Shown one piece after another: positions 17,481 through 26,360 of a stretch of 64,000 bases of DNA. The notes under the pieces are model-generated. The model saw only the letters and a list, made by a program, of their open reading frames with translations, made no database searches and was not told where the DNA came from. Source of the stretch: Tritrichomonas musculus (lineage: Eukaryota > Parabasalia > Tritrichomonadida > Tritrichomonadidae). The position numbers and the translations under genes are program-made. Position 1 is the stretch's first letter; the number at the start of each line of letters is the position of its first letter. The DNA lies in NCBI GenBank assembly GCA_039105265.1, contig JAPFFF010000010.1, positions 2,790,001 through 2,854,000 of the forward strand. The letters run 5' to 3'.

Positions 17481-20400
17481 ATGTCAATTAAACTTTATTC
17501 TTTGCAATCAAATGAAGCAGAGAAGCTCAAAGACAAGGATGTTGAGATAAGTGTTAATGATGAAGGTAATATTGATATTATAAGAAATGAGGACCCAGAT
17601 GATTATCCTACGTTTAGTTGTTTATATAACAAGGCTGAAGTAGATGAAAGAGTAGTCAAAGGTTATATCGAAAATGGAGGAAAGCTTGAAGGCTTCGGCA
17701 ATGTACCTATTACACACAAATTTGCCAATTATTTAAAATATGTATTTAAAGGACCTGAAAAGACACCTCAATTAGAAGGCTCACTACCTGAAAAAGCAGA
17801 GTCATATAAGGAGTTGATAAAAGATGAACTTTGCGTAAATACCTTAAATGAATTTATTGAAGAAGAATCTAATACATGTGAGGCTATTCATGAGATGTAT
17901 ACCGAATTGATGTGTGCTGTTGATGGATATGAACAAATATCAACAGATGAACAACTAGGACAAACAAAGGTTATTCGATATCTTCAAGACCCTGTACCAC
18001 TTCCAACACCAGAGCCTGACCCATTTTTAGCTGAGTTTGGTTATTCGAACCTGGGAGATTTATTGATAAATGTCATAAAGAATGAAAGAACTAACATGAC
18101 AACAAAGAGATTCTTATATGAGGCTTTTAATGAATCTAACTTTAAAAATTTCGTATCTAGGATATCTCAATACCATTGGAATCTAGATAAATTGTCAGTA
18201 CAAAGAATAGGATATAGATACAAAGGGTGTACAGACTTGGTTGAGGCAGACCAAATTATTGAAGTAAGTAGCCCATGTGAATTCCTTGATATATATACAA
18301 GATACTACTTAGAAAATTACAAACACACTCCTCAAATACTTCAATATTTGCTGTTTTCGAGTGTATTAGGTTTAGGTATCTCAAAAGCCTTAAAATTATT
18401 TCGACTATCCAAAGCTCCAGATAATAAAATTACCATTACTCATATTGATGGTACTCAAATGTCAGTCACCTTAAATGACCACTTAAATGACGTTCAACGA
18501 AATATCGAAGTACTCATGATTGTAATTAATGATTTGATAGGACAAGTATCGCAGATAAAATCCTGTGATTGCAATCATGAAGAGGAGGAAGGAGGAGGTG
18601 GCATAGGTATCCCGCAAGATGAGATTGATGAATTGACGAACTACCTAAGAAATCAAAATCGACATCTTGAAGAACATTTAGGTGATATTGATGAGAATAT
18701 AAATAGATTGAATCTTGGTGAACAAGTACAGTCATTTCAAGATGCTATGCTTGATGTTGTTATGTATGAGGATGCAATACCTGATATAGCAAAACAAGCT
18801 ATGGAACAACAAGACCAAGAACAACAAATACCAGTTTACAGACCAATTGGCGACCGTTCGAACGGTCTATATAATCAAGATAGTAATTATGTTTGGGACA
18901 TCATCTATGAGGAATGGCGAGAAAGAGATGATAACTTGGATAGACCTGCAGGATGGAGACGAAATAGGAATGCTCCTGTACCTCAAAATTACATGTGGGA
19001 TGTTGTTCATGATGAATGGGTTATGTTAAATATTTATTATCCTTTCGAGGAAGGTTGGAGAGAAGGAGCTAGTGAAGCAATAGTAGATGTATTAATACCA
19101 ATCTTTGAAAATGACCATAGAGGACATCTCAGGTATAGTGATAGATATGAAGAATGGGTGTTCTTTCCAGAAGAGAATTCATATCTACATATGCCAACAA
19201 ATGAAATGTTATACCGTAATAGAGAATATCATGCAGAATTAGGTCAATATGTAGCTTGGAATATTGTAGATGAGGAATGGCAAGAACATGGATATGACTT
19301 CCAAGATGATGATTGGATTCATGATGAATTATTAGATGCTCCTGACAATTTAATATGGGATATGACACATGAAGAATGGGTTATTTTATCACAACATTTG
19401 GAATGGATAGATAGATGGCGAACACAAAACACCCCAGCAGTAAATGCTCTTGTACGTGCAAGAAATAGTTTTGTTCAGGTTTTTGGAGAAATAGTTTGGA
19501 ATGAAGATAAAAGGCAATGGGTTTGGGAACCAAAAGATGACCCATCTCCAATGGCGTTATCAATCGAAAATACGAAAGAAGCCAAAACAGATAACTCTTC
19601 CGCAGTAGCAATACCTGACTTTGTCAAAGGGTTTGATAAATTCGAGGATGTATTAAAATGTTATGGTGTTCAAATATCGAAAGATACTCCATCATTAGAC
19701 CCAGTTAAACCAGTACTTGGTAAATATATTATAAAGGGTGATTTAGAAGTAAATGGAAAAATAATATGTGATTCTATTCCAAGTGGAGGTACCTCACCTG
19801 TAGACTCTGATTTTACTATAGAAAATGGTATACCTGAATTTGTTATTACTAATAAGGATGTATACTCTTTATCTAATACTATTAATGATGTTGCATACAA
19901 CCTATTAGGCATCTTTGTACCCGATTTACAAAAACAAGCCTTTTTAAATTCGAATAAGCCTATCTTCAAGATAGTATTAAGAAAGAATGTAATATATGAT
20001 GAAAGAGGTCGGTACATAAAAGAGTTCTATATAACATCCAGAAATGGTAAAATAGTTTGTCCAGTTATTACCTACGATAAAGAGAATGATTATTGTACCA
20101 TCAATGATAACTCATCAACAGATGATAGGTATTATATAGCATTCGACAAAAGTCTACCTTTTCACCCTTATACTTTATATCTAAATGGTGAACTAAGTAT
20201 TATGAATGAATATGAACCGACGGCATTAAAAACAGATAAGGCAATAAAATGTTCTATCATTGAAGCTGAAAATGCATTAAAACTCCATAAAAGCGATGTT
20301 CACTACTTTTATAAACCATCTATCATCACAGAAGAAAAAATAGGAGAGGACGAATATTATAAGATGGTATATGAAGTACCTGATAACTATGAAATACCTG

Positions 20401-22940
20401 ATAAATTAAACTTTGTCTTCAAGGAACATTGTTTTGGCAATACATGGAACCTACAATGGAATACTGATAAAAGTCGTGAGAATAAGGGGTATTGGTCAGG
20501 AGATAATGCGAAAGGTCATCTTAATGGGAAAGTCATTAATAAATGGAATATTCGACCTACTAAGAAAGCCAATAGTTGTTATGGTTGTTGGATAACAGTC
20601 AAACAAACAGACATGCATGAAGCAATAATTACTAATGAAGGAAATGGTTTAATGCATTCACTATTAAAGAACTACAAAAATGAATTTAAACTAGAAATGA
20701 AAGATGGAACTATTAAAGATGGTAGTGAATGGAATATGACATGTGCATATGAGAACCACCTAACTGATGGCTTATCAAACTCATTACATCCTGGTTATTA
20801 TGGCACTGTTCTTCTATACATATCGATGGATAGTACTGAAGGAATTAGAACTGATTTGGTTGAAAAGATATATTTAGATATATATGTAGGTGAGTCTTCT
20901 ACAGCAACAAGGTTATCATTCAAACCTGATGGGTTCCATGCACAAAAGAATGGAGAGGTATTTGTTGATGTTATACCTGTTCTTGATACTATTGAGACAA
21001 TTAGCTATGATTGGGGCTTTTGCTTAGATGTTGGTGAAACCAGAGACATAAAATTATATTTGAGGAAGGATTATACAGACCCGATTGATGAGATTAATTG
21101 GGATTCATCAACTAATGCATTTAAGTACATAATAGACCAACAGTTTTATGAAATAACACCAAATCCTAATGCAGCTACTACCTTATACACAGACTACAAT
21201 ATTACTAGTTCAAAGATTATAACAGCTGATAATATTACTACCATGAGGAGTGATTTAAATGTATTAACCAATAATTTTGATGTAGTTAGTTATGATGTTA
21301 AGGACATAACCTCGAAAGTAAATGTGTTAAATGCAGAAATGGGAGAGACTAAAAGGATTACTAAACATTTACAAGAAGACATAGACCAGGTTAGAATAGT
21401 ATCAAATGTAGCACTAGCATTTGGAGTTATAGGAACTGCAGGTAGTATAGCTAATGTTGGTCTTACATTATTTCGAACAGGGTTCACATTTACAAAGGCT
21501 GGTGTGGATTCTGCTATTGAAGGTGTATCACAAGGTGAACAAGCTTTGTATCATCTAGGTGATGGAAGCAACCTACCTCCATTAAAAATAGGAAGGTCAA
21601 CTACAACTGATTTAACACCTATTATTGATTGGTGTGATGCAGAAAAGGTAGTAGTTGAATATACTGATGAAACTGAAGACATTTCAAAGACGATAACAAC
21701 ATATCGAGATGCTATTGATTTATGCAACCACTTCAGGGAATCATTAAAACCTGCATTTAGGCTATTAGCTGATAAAATAAATGAGGTTAATGAGGAAGTA
21801 GAAAATAATAACTATGTTGATAAGAATGATTTAGTAAGAGATGATACTATTGATATAGTAGGTAGTATTGTTAATAAGGAAGTACACCTTGAAGCTGAAG
21901 ATGTTATTACAGATGGTACTATTAAGGCAAGGCTAATGGTTATGAAGGTTAGTGAGTTTAATGACATCGACTATGAGGAGTGTATAATAACTATTACTAT
22001 TGCAGGTGGTACTATAAGTCAATATGAGGGCAGTGATTACTTCCCAACATGCACCTTAAATGGCAAGACAATAGTTATAGCCAACCCACAGCAAGTAAGA
22101 GTTACTGGTATAGCCATTAAAGAAAATAGTGCTGTTAGGAGAATGTCATTTGAGGTTAAGGATATAGCGTATACATGTGATATAGATGCACTTAACAACA
22201 AGGTAGACTCACTTGAAAAGATATCCCACGACAATAATGAATCAATAGCTACTATTATGAATGAATACCCCACAGTTGATGAGGTTAATGACGTACTAAA
22301 GGAGTATGCATTAAAGAAAGATATACCAGAACCTGTTGATTTGTCAAATTATGCATTAAAAAGTGAGCTTGAGGAAGTAAAAACAAAAATAGATAATACA
22401 TCTAAAGCTCATCAAGATTTAGCTATTCTAGTAGGTGAACATGTTGCTAGTATCGTAACAATAAATAGCAAAATATCAAATTTAGAGAGAGAGAATGCAA
22501 CATTAAAGGATACTATAGCAGCAATGGAAGCTAGGTTAGCTGCATTAGAAGAGAAAAATGACCCAGATAGGGAATGGAAAGCATATTATACAGGATTTAC
22601 TGATGTCACTGATGAATATAATAGGTATTTTCTATTCTCTTATTTTACAAGTGAGAAACACATAATTATTGATAATTTAGATAATGATCCAACAGGTGAT
22701 AATGAACCTGTTCCAGATGGGGAGTACTTATTGATATTCAAGGACAAGACTCAAAAGCTACATTTTATTAGATTTATATCAACTGAATGGTCTGACCCTC
22801 AACAAATAAAATCATATTTGGATGAAATATACTTTAAAGACACTAACCCACCTTCTGGTGCTTATGATATATATAATATTGAGTTAGATTGTGATACCTG
22901 TTCTATGATTTGTTTCGATGCTATATATATGAAGAAATAG
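17481..22940 (+). CDS. Giant fibre-like protein of Maverick 1
   Basis: About 1819 aa, starting MSIKLYSLQSNEAEKLK. The N-terminal 70 residues match the start of the protein at 50503-55788 in Maverick 2 (CLYNKAEVDERVV against CIYNKAEIDEKIV). Residues about 465-685 are an array of W-D-x4-E-W repeats. A conserved block follows (HYFYKPS, HCFGNTWNLQW, QQFYEITPNPNAATTLYTD, SSKIITADNI), then a heptad region, a glycine-rich hydrophobic segment at about 1305-1330 and C-terminal coiled coils (NSKISNLERENATLKD). A host-attachment or fibre role is inferred from length, repeats, coiled coils and capsid-gene context. It ends just inside the right TIR. Confidence 0.8.
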   Translation: MSIKLYSLQSNEAEKLKDKDVEISVNDEGNIDIIRNEDPDDYPTFSCLYNKAEVDERVVKGYIENGGKLEGFGNVPITHKFANYLKYVFKGPEKTPQLEGSLPEKAESYKELIKDELCVNTLNEFIEEESNTCEAIHEMYTELMCAVDGYEQISTDEQLGQTKVIRYLQDPVPLPTPEPDPFLAEFGYSNLGDLLINVIKNERTNMTTKRFLYEAFNESNFKNFVSRISQYHWNLDKLSVQRIGYRYKGCTDLVEADQIIEVSSPCEFLDIYTRYYLENYKHTPQILQYLLFSSVLGLGISKALKLFRLSKAPDNKITITHIDGTQMSVTLNDHLNDVQRNIEVLMIVINDLIGQVSQIKSCDCNHEEEEGGGGIGIPQDEIDELTNYLRNQNRHLEEHLGDIDENINRLNLGEQVQSFQDAMLDVVMYEDAIPDIAKQAMEQQDQEQQIPVYRPIGDRSNGLYNQDSNYVWDIIYEEWRERDDNLDRPAGWRRNRNAPVPQNYMWDVVHDEWVMLNIYYPFEEGWREGASEAIVDVLIPIFENDHRGHLRYSDRYEEWVFFPEENSYLHMPTNEMLYRNREYHAELGQYVAWNIVDEEWQEHGYDFQDDDWIHDELLDAPDNLIWDMTHEEWVILSQHLEWIDRWRTQNTPAVNALVRARNSFVQVFGEIVWNEDKRQWVWEPKDDPSPMALSIENTKEAKTDNSSAVAIPDFVKGFDKFEDVLKCYGVQISKDTPSLDPVKPVLGKYIIKGDLEVNGKIICDSIPSGGTSPVDSDFTIENGIPEFVITNKDVYSLSNTINDVAYNLLGIFVPDLQKQAFLNSNKPIFKIVLRKNVIYDERGRYIKEFYITSRNGKIVCPVITYDKENDYCTINDNSSTDDRYYIAFDKSLPFHPYTLYLNGELSIMNEYEPTALKTDKAIKCSIIEAENALKLHKSDVHYFYKPSIITEEKIGEDEYYKMVYEVPDNYEIPDKLNFVFKEHCFGNTWNLQWNTDKSRENKGYWSGDNAKGHLNGKVINKWNIRPTKKANSCYGCWITVKQTDMHEAIITNEGNGLMHSLLKNYKNEFKLEMKDGTIKDGSEWNMTCAYENHLTDGLSNSLHPGYYGTVLLYISMDSTEGIRTDLVEKIYLDIYVGESSTATRLSFKPDGFHAQKNGEVFVDVIPVLDTIETISYDWGFCLDVGETRDIKLYLRKDYTDPIDEINWDSSTNAFKYIIDQQFYEITPNPNAATTLYTDYNITSSKIITADNITTMRSDLNVLTNNFDVVSYDVKDITSKVNVLNAEMGETKRITKHLQEDIDQVRIVSNVALAFGVIGTAGSIANVGLTLFRTGFTFTKAGVDSAIEGVSQGEQALYHLGDGSNLPPLKIGRSTTTDLTPIIDWCDAEKVVVEYTDETEDISKTITTYRDAIDLCNHFRESLKPAFRLLADKINEVNEEVENNNYVDKNDLVRDDTIDIVGSIVNKEVHLEAEDVITDGTIKARLMVMKVSEFNDIDYEECIITITIAGGTISQYEGSDYFPTCTLNGKTIVIANPQQVRVTGIAIKENSAVRRMSFEVKDIAYTCDIDALNNKVDSLEKISHDNNESIATIMNEYPTVDEVNDVLKEYALKKDIPEPVDLSNYALKSELEEVKTKIDNTSKAHQDLAILVGEHVASIVTINSKISNLERENATLKDTIAAMEARLAALEEKNDPDREWKAYYTGFTDVTDEYNRYFLFSYFTSEKHIIIDNLDNDPTGDNEPVPDGEYLLIFKDKTQKLHFIRFISTEWSDPQQIKSYLDEIYFKDTNPPSGAYDIYNIELDCDTCSMICFDAIYMKK

Positions 22941-22976
22941 GTACGAGATTCTCGGGGCTGGTACCTGTGCCGTTTC

Positions 22977-23375
22977 AGTAGTAGTACTTCAAGAAACAAC
23001 AAGTAGTGGGGACCCGAGGTAGTTGTTTAGGTCCCTAGTAGTACTTCAAGAAAAACAAGTAGTGGGGACCCGAGGTAGTTGTTTAGGTCCCTAGTAGTAC
23101 TTCAAGAAAAAAACAAGTAGTGGGGACCCGAGGTAGTTGTTTAGGTCCCTAGTAGTAGTGGGGACCCGAGTAGTTGTTTAGGTCCCTAGTAGTACTTCAA
23201 GAAAAAAACAAGTTGAAGAAAAAATTTTTTTTATTTTTTTATTTTTATTTTTATTTTTATCATTTTTATTTTTTATTTTTATCATTTTTATTTTTTATTT
23301 TTATCACGAGTTCGTGTTGACGTGTGGGCTTAAGCGTAGCGTGGCCCCAACGGAAACCGACTCGTATATACTACT
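22977..23375 (-). repeat. Right terminal inverted repeat of Maverick 1
   Basis: Inverted counterpart of the left end: tandem units with GTAGTACTTCAAG, GGGGACCCGAGGTAGTTG and TTTAGGTCCCTAG, then a T-rich tract, then the GC-rich hairpin and the terminal CTCGTATATACTACT. The outer 80 or so bases match the left end almost base for base. A short minus-strand reading frame running through it is a by-product. Confidence 0.9.
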
Positions 23376-23376
23376 A

Positions 23377-23504
23377 TTTTCTCTTAAGATTTCAGACATT
23401 ATCTGGATGTTTTGTTTGTACCATTGAATAGATTTTTTCAATTCAGCAATTGTTGCTTTTAACTGCGAAATTTGGCCTAGATAGGGAAGAATAAAGTTAT
23501 TCAT
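23377..23504 (-). pseudogene. Start of the ORF interrupted by Maverick 1
   Basis: An ATG at 23504 opens a frame (MNNFILPYLGQISQLKAT) predicted to be coiled coil, LKATIAELKKSIQWYKQNIQ, that runs about 43 codons to the Maverick terminus. Together with the open frame at 1-272 this suggests that the element landed inside a gene, possibly of a cut-and-paste transposon. The link between the two parts is inference. Confidence 0.4.
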
Positions 23505-24248
23505 TTATATAACTTGTAAAGTATTGAAAATTGAGTATAACTATGAAATTGCTAATAAACATTTTAATTTTTGAAATGCATTTCAAAATCAATAATTTTT
23601 TTATTTAGTTAAATTATTTTAAAAAAAATAATAATTATCAAAATAATAAATTAATTATATTTTATAGTTTTAAAAATTAGTTTTTTAAAAAAATAAAAAC
23701 TAAGTACATCAAATATATAAGCATTTTTAATTTCATAGAAACAAACAATTTAAACTTTCACAAAATATTATATGAGAACATTTAAAAATGGTTTTCATAC
23801 TCAAAAAAAGTATTGAATTTTCCTAAAAAACCCTTTCAAAAAAAAAAATAATTTATCAATTTTTTGTACGTTAGAGCAAACTTTTCATTCAATTTTGTCG
23901 ATTTTCGTGAGGCCATAAAAAGAAATTTTGCTAGCCAAATTTAAATATTATGGAGCTGATCTAAACCAATCTTCTTATATTTTCATTTTTCTCATTTTGG
24001 CTATTTGATGACCGGTCAATCTTTCTAAATATGATCATTCGAATTATTACAAAATTATAGATAAATTTTCGAGTAAACATTCTGCAATTATATTCTTTAT
24101 CATATGATAAAAATAAATGCCAAGACTTACTATCAACATCATTTTCTCTTACCTAAAAAAAAGAGTCGAAAAATTGAATAAAGACGTTAAAAAGTTCAAT
24201 GTACCGCCACTCTTTTTAAAAAAAAAAAAGATGAAAATAAAAATAATA
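23505..24248. other. AT-rich intergenic region
   Basis: No gene supported. Homopolymer-rich host DNA between the interrupted ORF and tRNA-Lys. The A-run at about 24220-24231 is a T-run on the minus strand and is a good RNA polymerase III terminator for the tRNA. Confidence 0.6.
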
Positions 24249-24321
24249 GCCTCCGGCGGGACTCGAACCCGCAACCCCAAGATTAAGAGTCTTATGCTCT
24301 AGCCGGTTGAGCTACGAAGGC
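24249..24321 (-). tRNA. tRNA-Lys (anticodon CTT)
   Basis: 73 nt. The reverse complement starts GCCTTCGTAGCTC and ends GGTTCGAGTCCCG...GGAGGC; the acceptor stem pairs over seven positions with one G-U. The D-arm, variable loop and GGTTCGAGTCC T-arm are present. The anticodon loop is CTCTTAA, giving CTT, which reads AAG (Lys). No intron and no encoded CCA. Confidence 0.97.
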
Positions 24322-24382
24322 TTCATATTCCTCAAATAAACTTTTATATATATATATATCAGAAATAATCTTAATATAAATA

Positions 24383-24479
24383 AAGTGCGTCCAAAATTAT
24401 GAAAGTATTTTTTGAATAAGAACATAGAAATATTGAATGAGTTTTCACAATTTTAACTTTCCAAATAGTGGACACACTT
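24383..24479. mobile_element. Short inverted-repeat element (MITE-like, mariner-type ends)
   Basis: A 97-base segment with ends AAGTGCGTCCA and, inverted, AAGTGTGTCCA (one mismatch), flanked on both sides by TA. The size, TIR and TA target site fit a non-autonomous Tc1/mariner element. No coding capacity. Confidence 0.5.
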
Positions 24480-24739
24480 TAATTTATTATTAAAAAACTA
24501 AAAAAGAAAAGCCTCATTATATATATATATATATATAGATTTTTAAAAGTAATGCACAGCATTTAAATACAAAAACAATACACAACATATTTGCAATACA
24601 GAAATATTCATGAATATCTTCTTCTTCTTTTGTTAAGAGGAGGAATTGAAAATTCTATTGTTAAAAGGTATCAAATGTATAATAATATCCAAGAAATACG
24701 AAAGTTGACATAATAGCATAAAGGTATGCAGATTTGATT

Positions 24740-25852
24740 TCGAATTCATATTTTTAATGAAGGCAAATAAAACGACCAATCCAGATTTCTTTTTCTTGAA
24801 GATCTTTATCAATTGATGTAACTACTAAATTTGTTTGAAAGATTAAATTTGCAAATTTTAAAGCATTTAAAAAAAATTCATTGTTAAGTTTTAATTTAGA
24901 AGGAAAAGCATCACAACTTGGCAAAATCGAAGGTGAAACAAATTTGAAGGAATTCTAGAGAAGTCATAGAAAAAGTAAGTTTTGGTAAATATTCTGGTTT
25001 TTTAATATGCGAAAGATATTCCTTCACAAAATGGGTTAGAAATCTAACAGCTGCAATTCTTTTAGTCAGAGAAAACGAAGGGATAAATTCGAAATCCGAC
25101 TTTTTTTTTCATTTGGATAAGTAAAATGTTTTTATAATTATAAAAAGGGGATGGAGTGCATGTTTGCTTTTCAAAATCAATGAAATTAAATGGATGATTT
25201 TCATAGTTAAAGAGGGCATTTCGAATAAAATAAGCAAATTTTGGCGCATTCGAAATGATTTCGAAACTTGAATTAAACTTAAAAAAGAATGATTTATTTT
25301 TATAGTATTGACCAAAAAAGTCATAAACTTGAGAATAAAATTCACCCAATCGTTGAATCTTTCCATTTTCGTCTGTTTTGGGAAATTCAAAAGCAACTTT
25401 TTCATATGCAAAAAAAAGTTGTAATTTTCTTCTGAAAATATGTCAAAATCTCGCAGTGTAGCATTTTTATTTATAAATTCATAATATAATTTAATCATCA
25501 TTAAATCGGCCAAATTATTTATATTATTTATTTTTAAAAAAGAAAGAAATGAATTTAAATCATTAAATTCTTTTAACATTTCAAAATTTGAATCTTTTTG
25601 GAGTATGCCAAAAAAAGCTTCATTAATTGGTGTTAAAAAGTAAGTCATTCGACTCTGATCTTGAATTTGATATGAATCTAATATTGATATAATAATATTA
25701 TAAAAAGGCAATTCGAAAATATTAGTATCTTCAGGAACATTTGACAAAAACGTTATAAATTCAGGGAAAAATGTTGGAAGACAATCTTTAAAACTTTTAA
25801 ACATAAAAAGTTGAATTTTAGCAAAATAATATAAAGTCGATATTATTGTCAT
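24740..25852 (-). pseudogene. Decayed host gene of unknown family
   Basis: An ATG at 25852 opens 247 codons of Phe/Leu/Ile-rich, helical, T. foetus-like protein (MTIISTLYYFAKIQLFMFKS). From about 25350 a second frame (GEFYSQVYDFFGQYYKNKSFF) reads more like protein than the first and runs to 25062. A third open stretch with KRIAAVRFLTHFVKEYLSHI follows to about 24900, and another near 24780-24850. At least three frame changes or stops separate them, so this is most likely one gene of about 350-370 codons now broken. No domain recognised. It could alternatively be a shorter gene ending at 25109. Confidence 0.6.
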
Positions 25853-26360
25853 GTTTTTCTTCCTATTATTAATAAATTCTTATAAATATTTCTCTCAAAA
25901 TCCTTTTTTCCAATCTTTTTCATCAATATCTCAGCGAAGACTGCAAGCAATTGCAAAGTATGCATAAAAGCAATTTTTTTACATTTTTTTTTCAATTGGG
26001 GAACTACCAATAAAACTAATTTTTAATCAATTTTAGATAAATAATCATTGAAAAATAAAAAAATTCAATTGGTATATCTATCAAGATTACGAAAATAAAT
26101 AGAACAAAATGCATACACAAACCCATTAAACGTCATTTTCTACATCATTTCAATCCTCTGACCATAGATCATCTCCATCACCAAAGCCTGTAGTAATGTA
26201 AAGGGTCAACAATTAAAAATTCAAAATAATAAAATGTATTAATATAAATAATGCACAGTAAAAAATACTTGAAAATAAATAATTTAATATAAATGTATCT
26301 GTAATAAATAATGTTGCATTATCAATTTTCTTTACAAAATAATTGATTTAATATACAACA
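25853..26360. other. AT-rich intergenic region with a short coding-like trace
   Basis: No full gene. On the minus strand, 26155-26205 reads ITTGFGDGDDLWSED and a stop, directly after TTACTACAG. It could be a remnant tail of a relative of the neighbouring kinase gene, or chance. Confidence 0.4.

Larger units (their letters stand above)
274..23375 (+). mobile_element. Maverick 1: apparently whole Maverick/Polinton element
   Basis: A roughly 23.1-kb element bounded by inverted copies of AGTAGTATATACGAGTCGG. It carries the Polinton hallmark genes: protein-primed DNA polymerase B, retroviral-type integrase, Ulp1-like cysteine protease, packaging ATPase, major capsid and penton-like proteins. It also has an HNH nuclease, small accessory genes and a giant fibre-like gene. 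All main frames are open and the two ends are nearly the same, so it looks whole and young with no obvious breaks. It splits a host or transposon reading frame. Family membership is secure from the gene set; the terminal coordinates are read by eye and could be off by one or two bases. Confidence 0.95.

Noticed and set aside
23377-23385. Target-site duplication of Maverick 1
   Set aside because: Bases outside the left end (AGAATT) and right end (ATTTTC) do not match over 5-6 positions, so none is claimed.
24000-24240. Trichomonad-type introns in host genes
   Set aside because: No convincing GTATGT...ACTAACACACAG pair was found in or near any host gene in the window.
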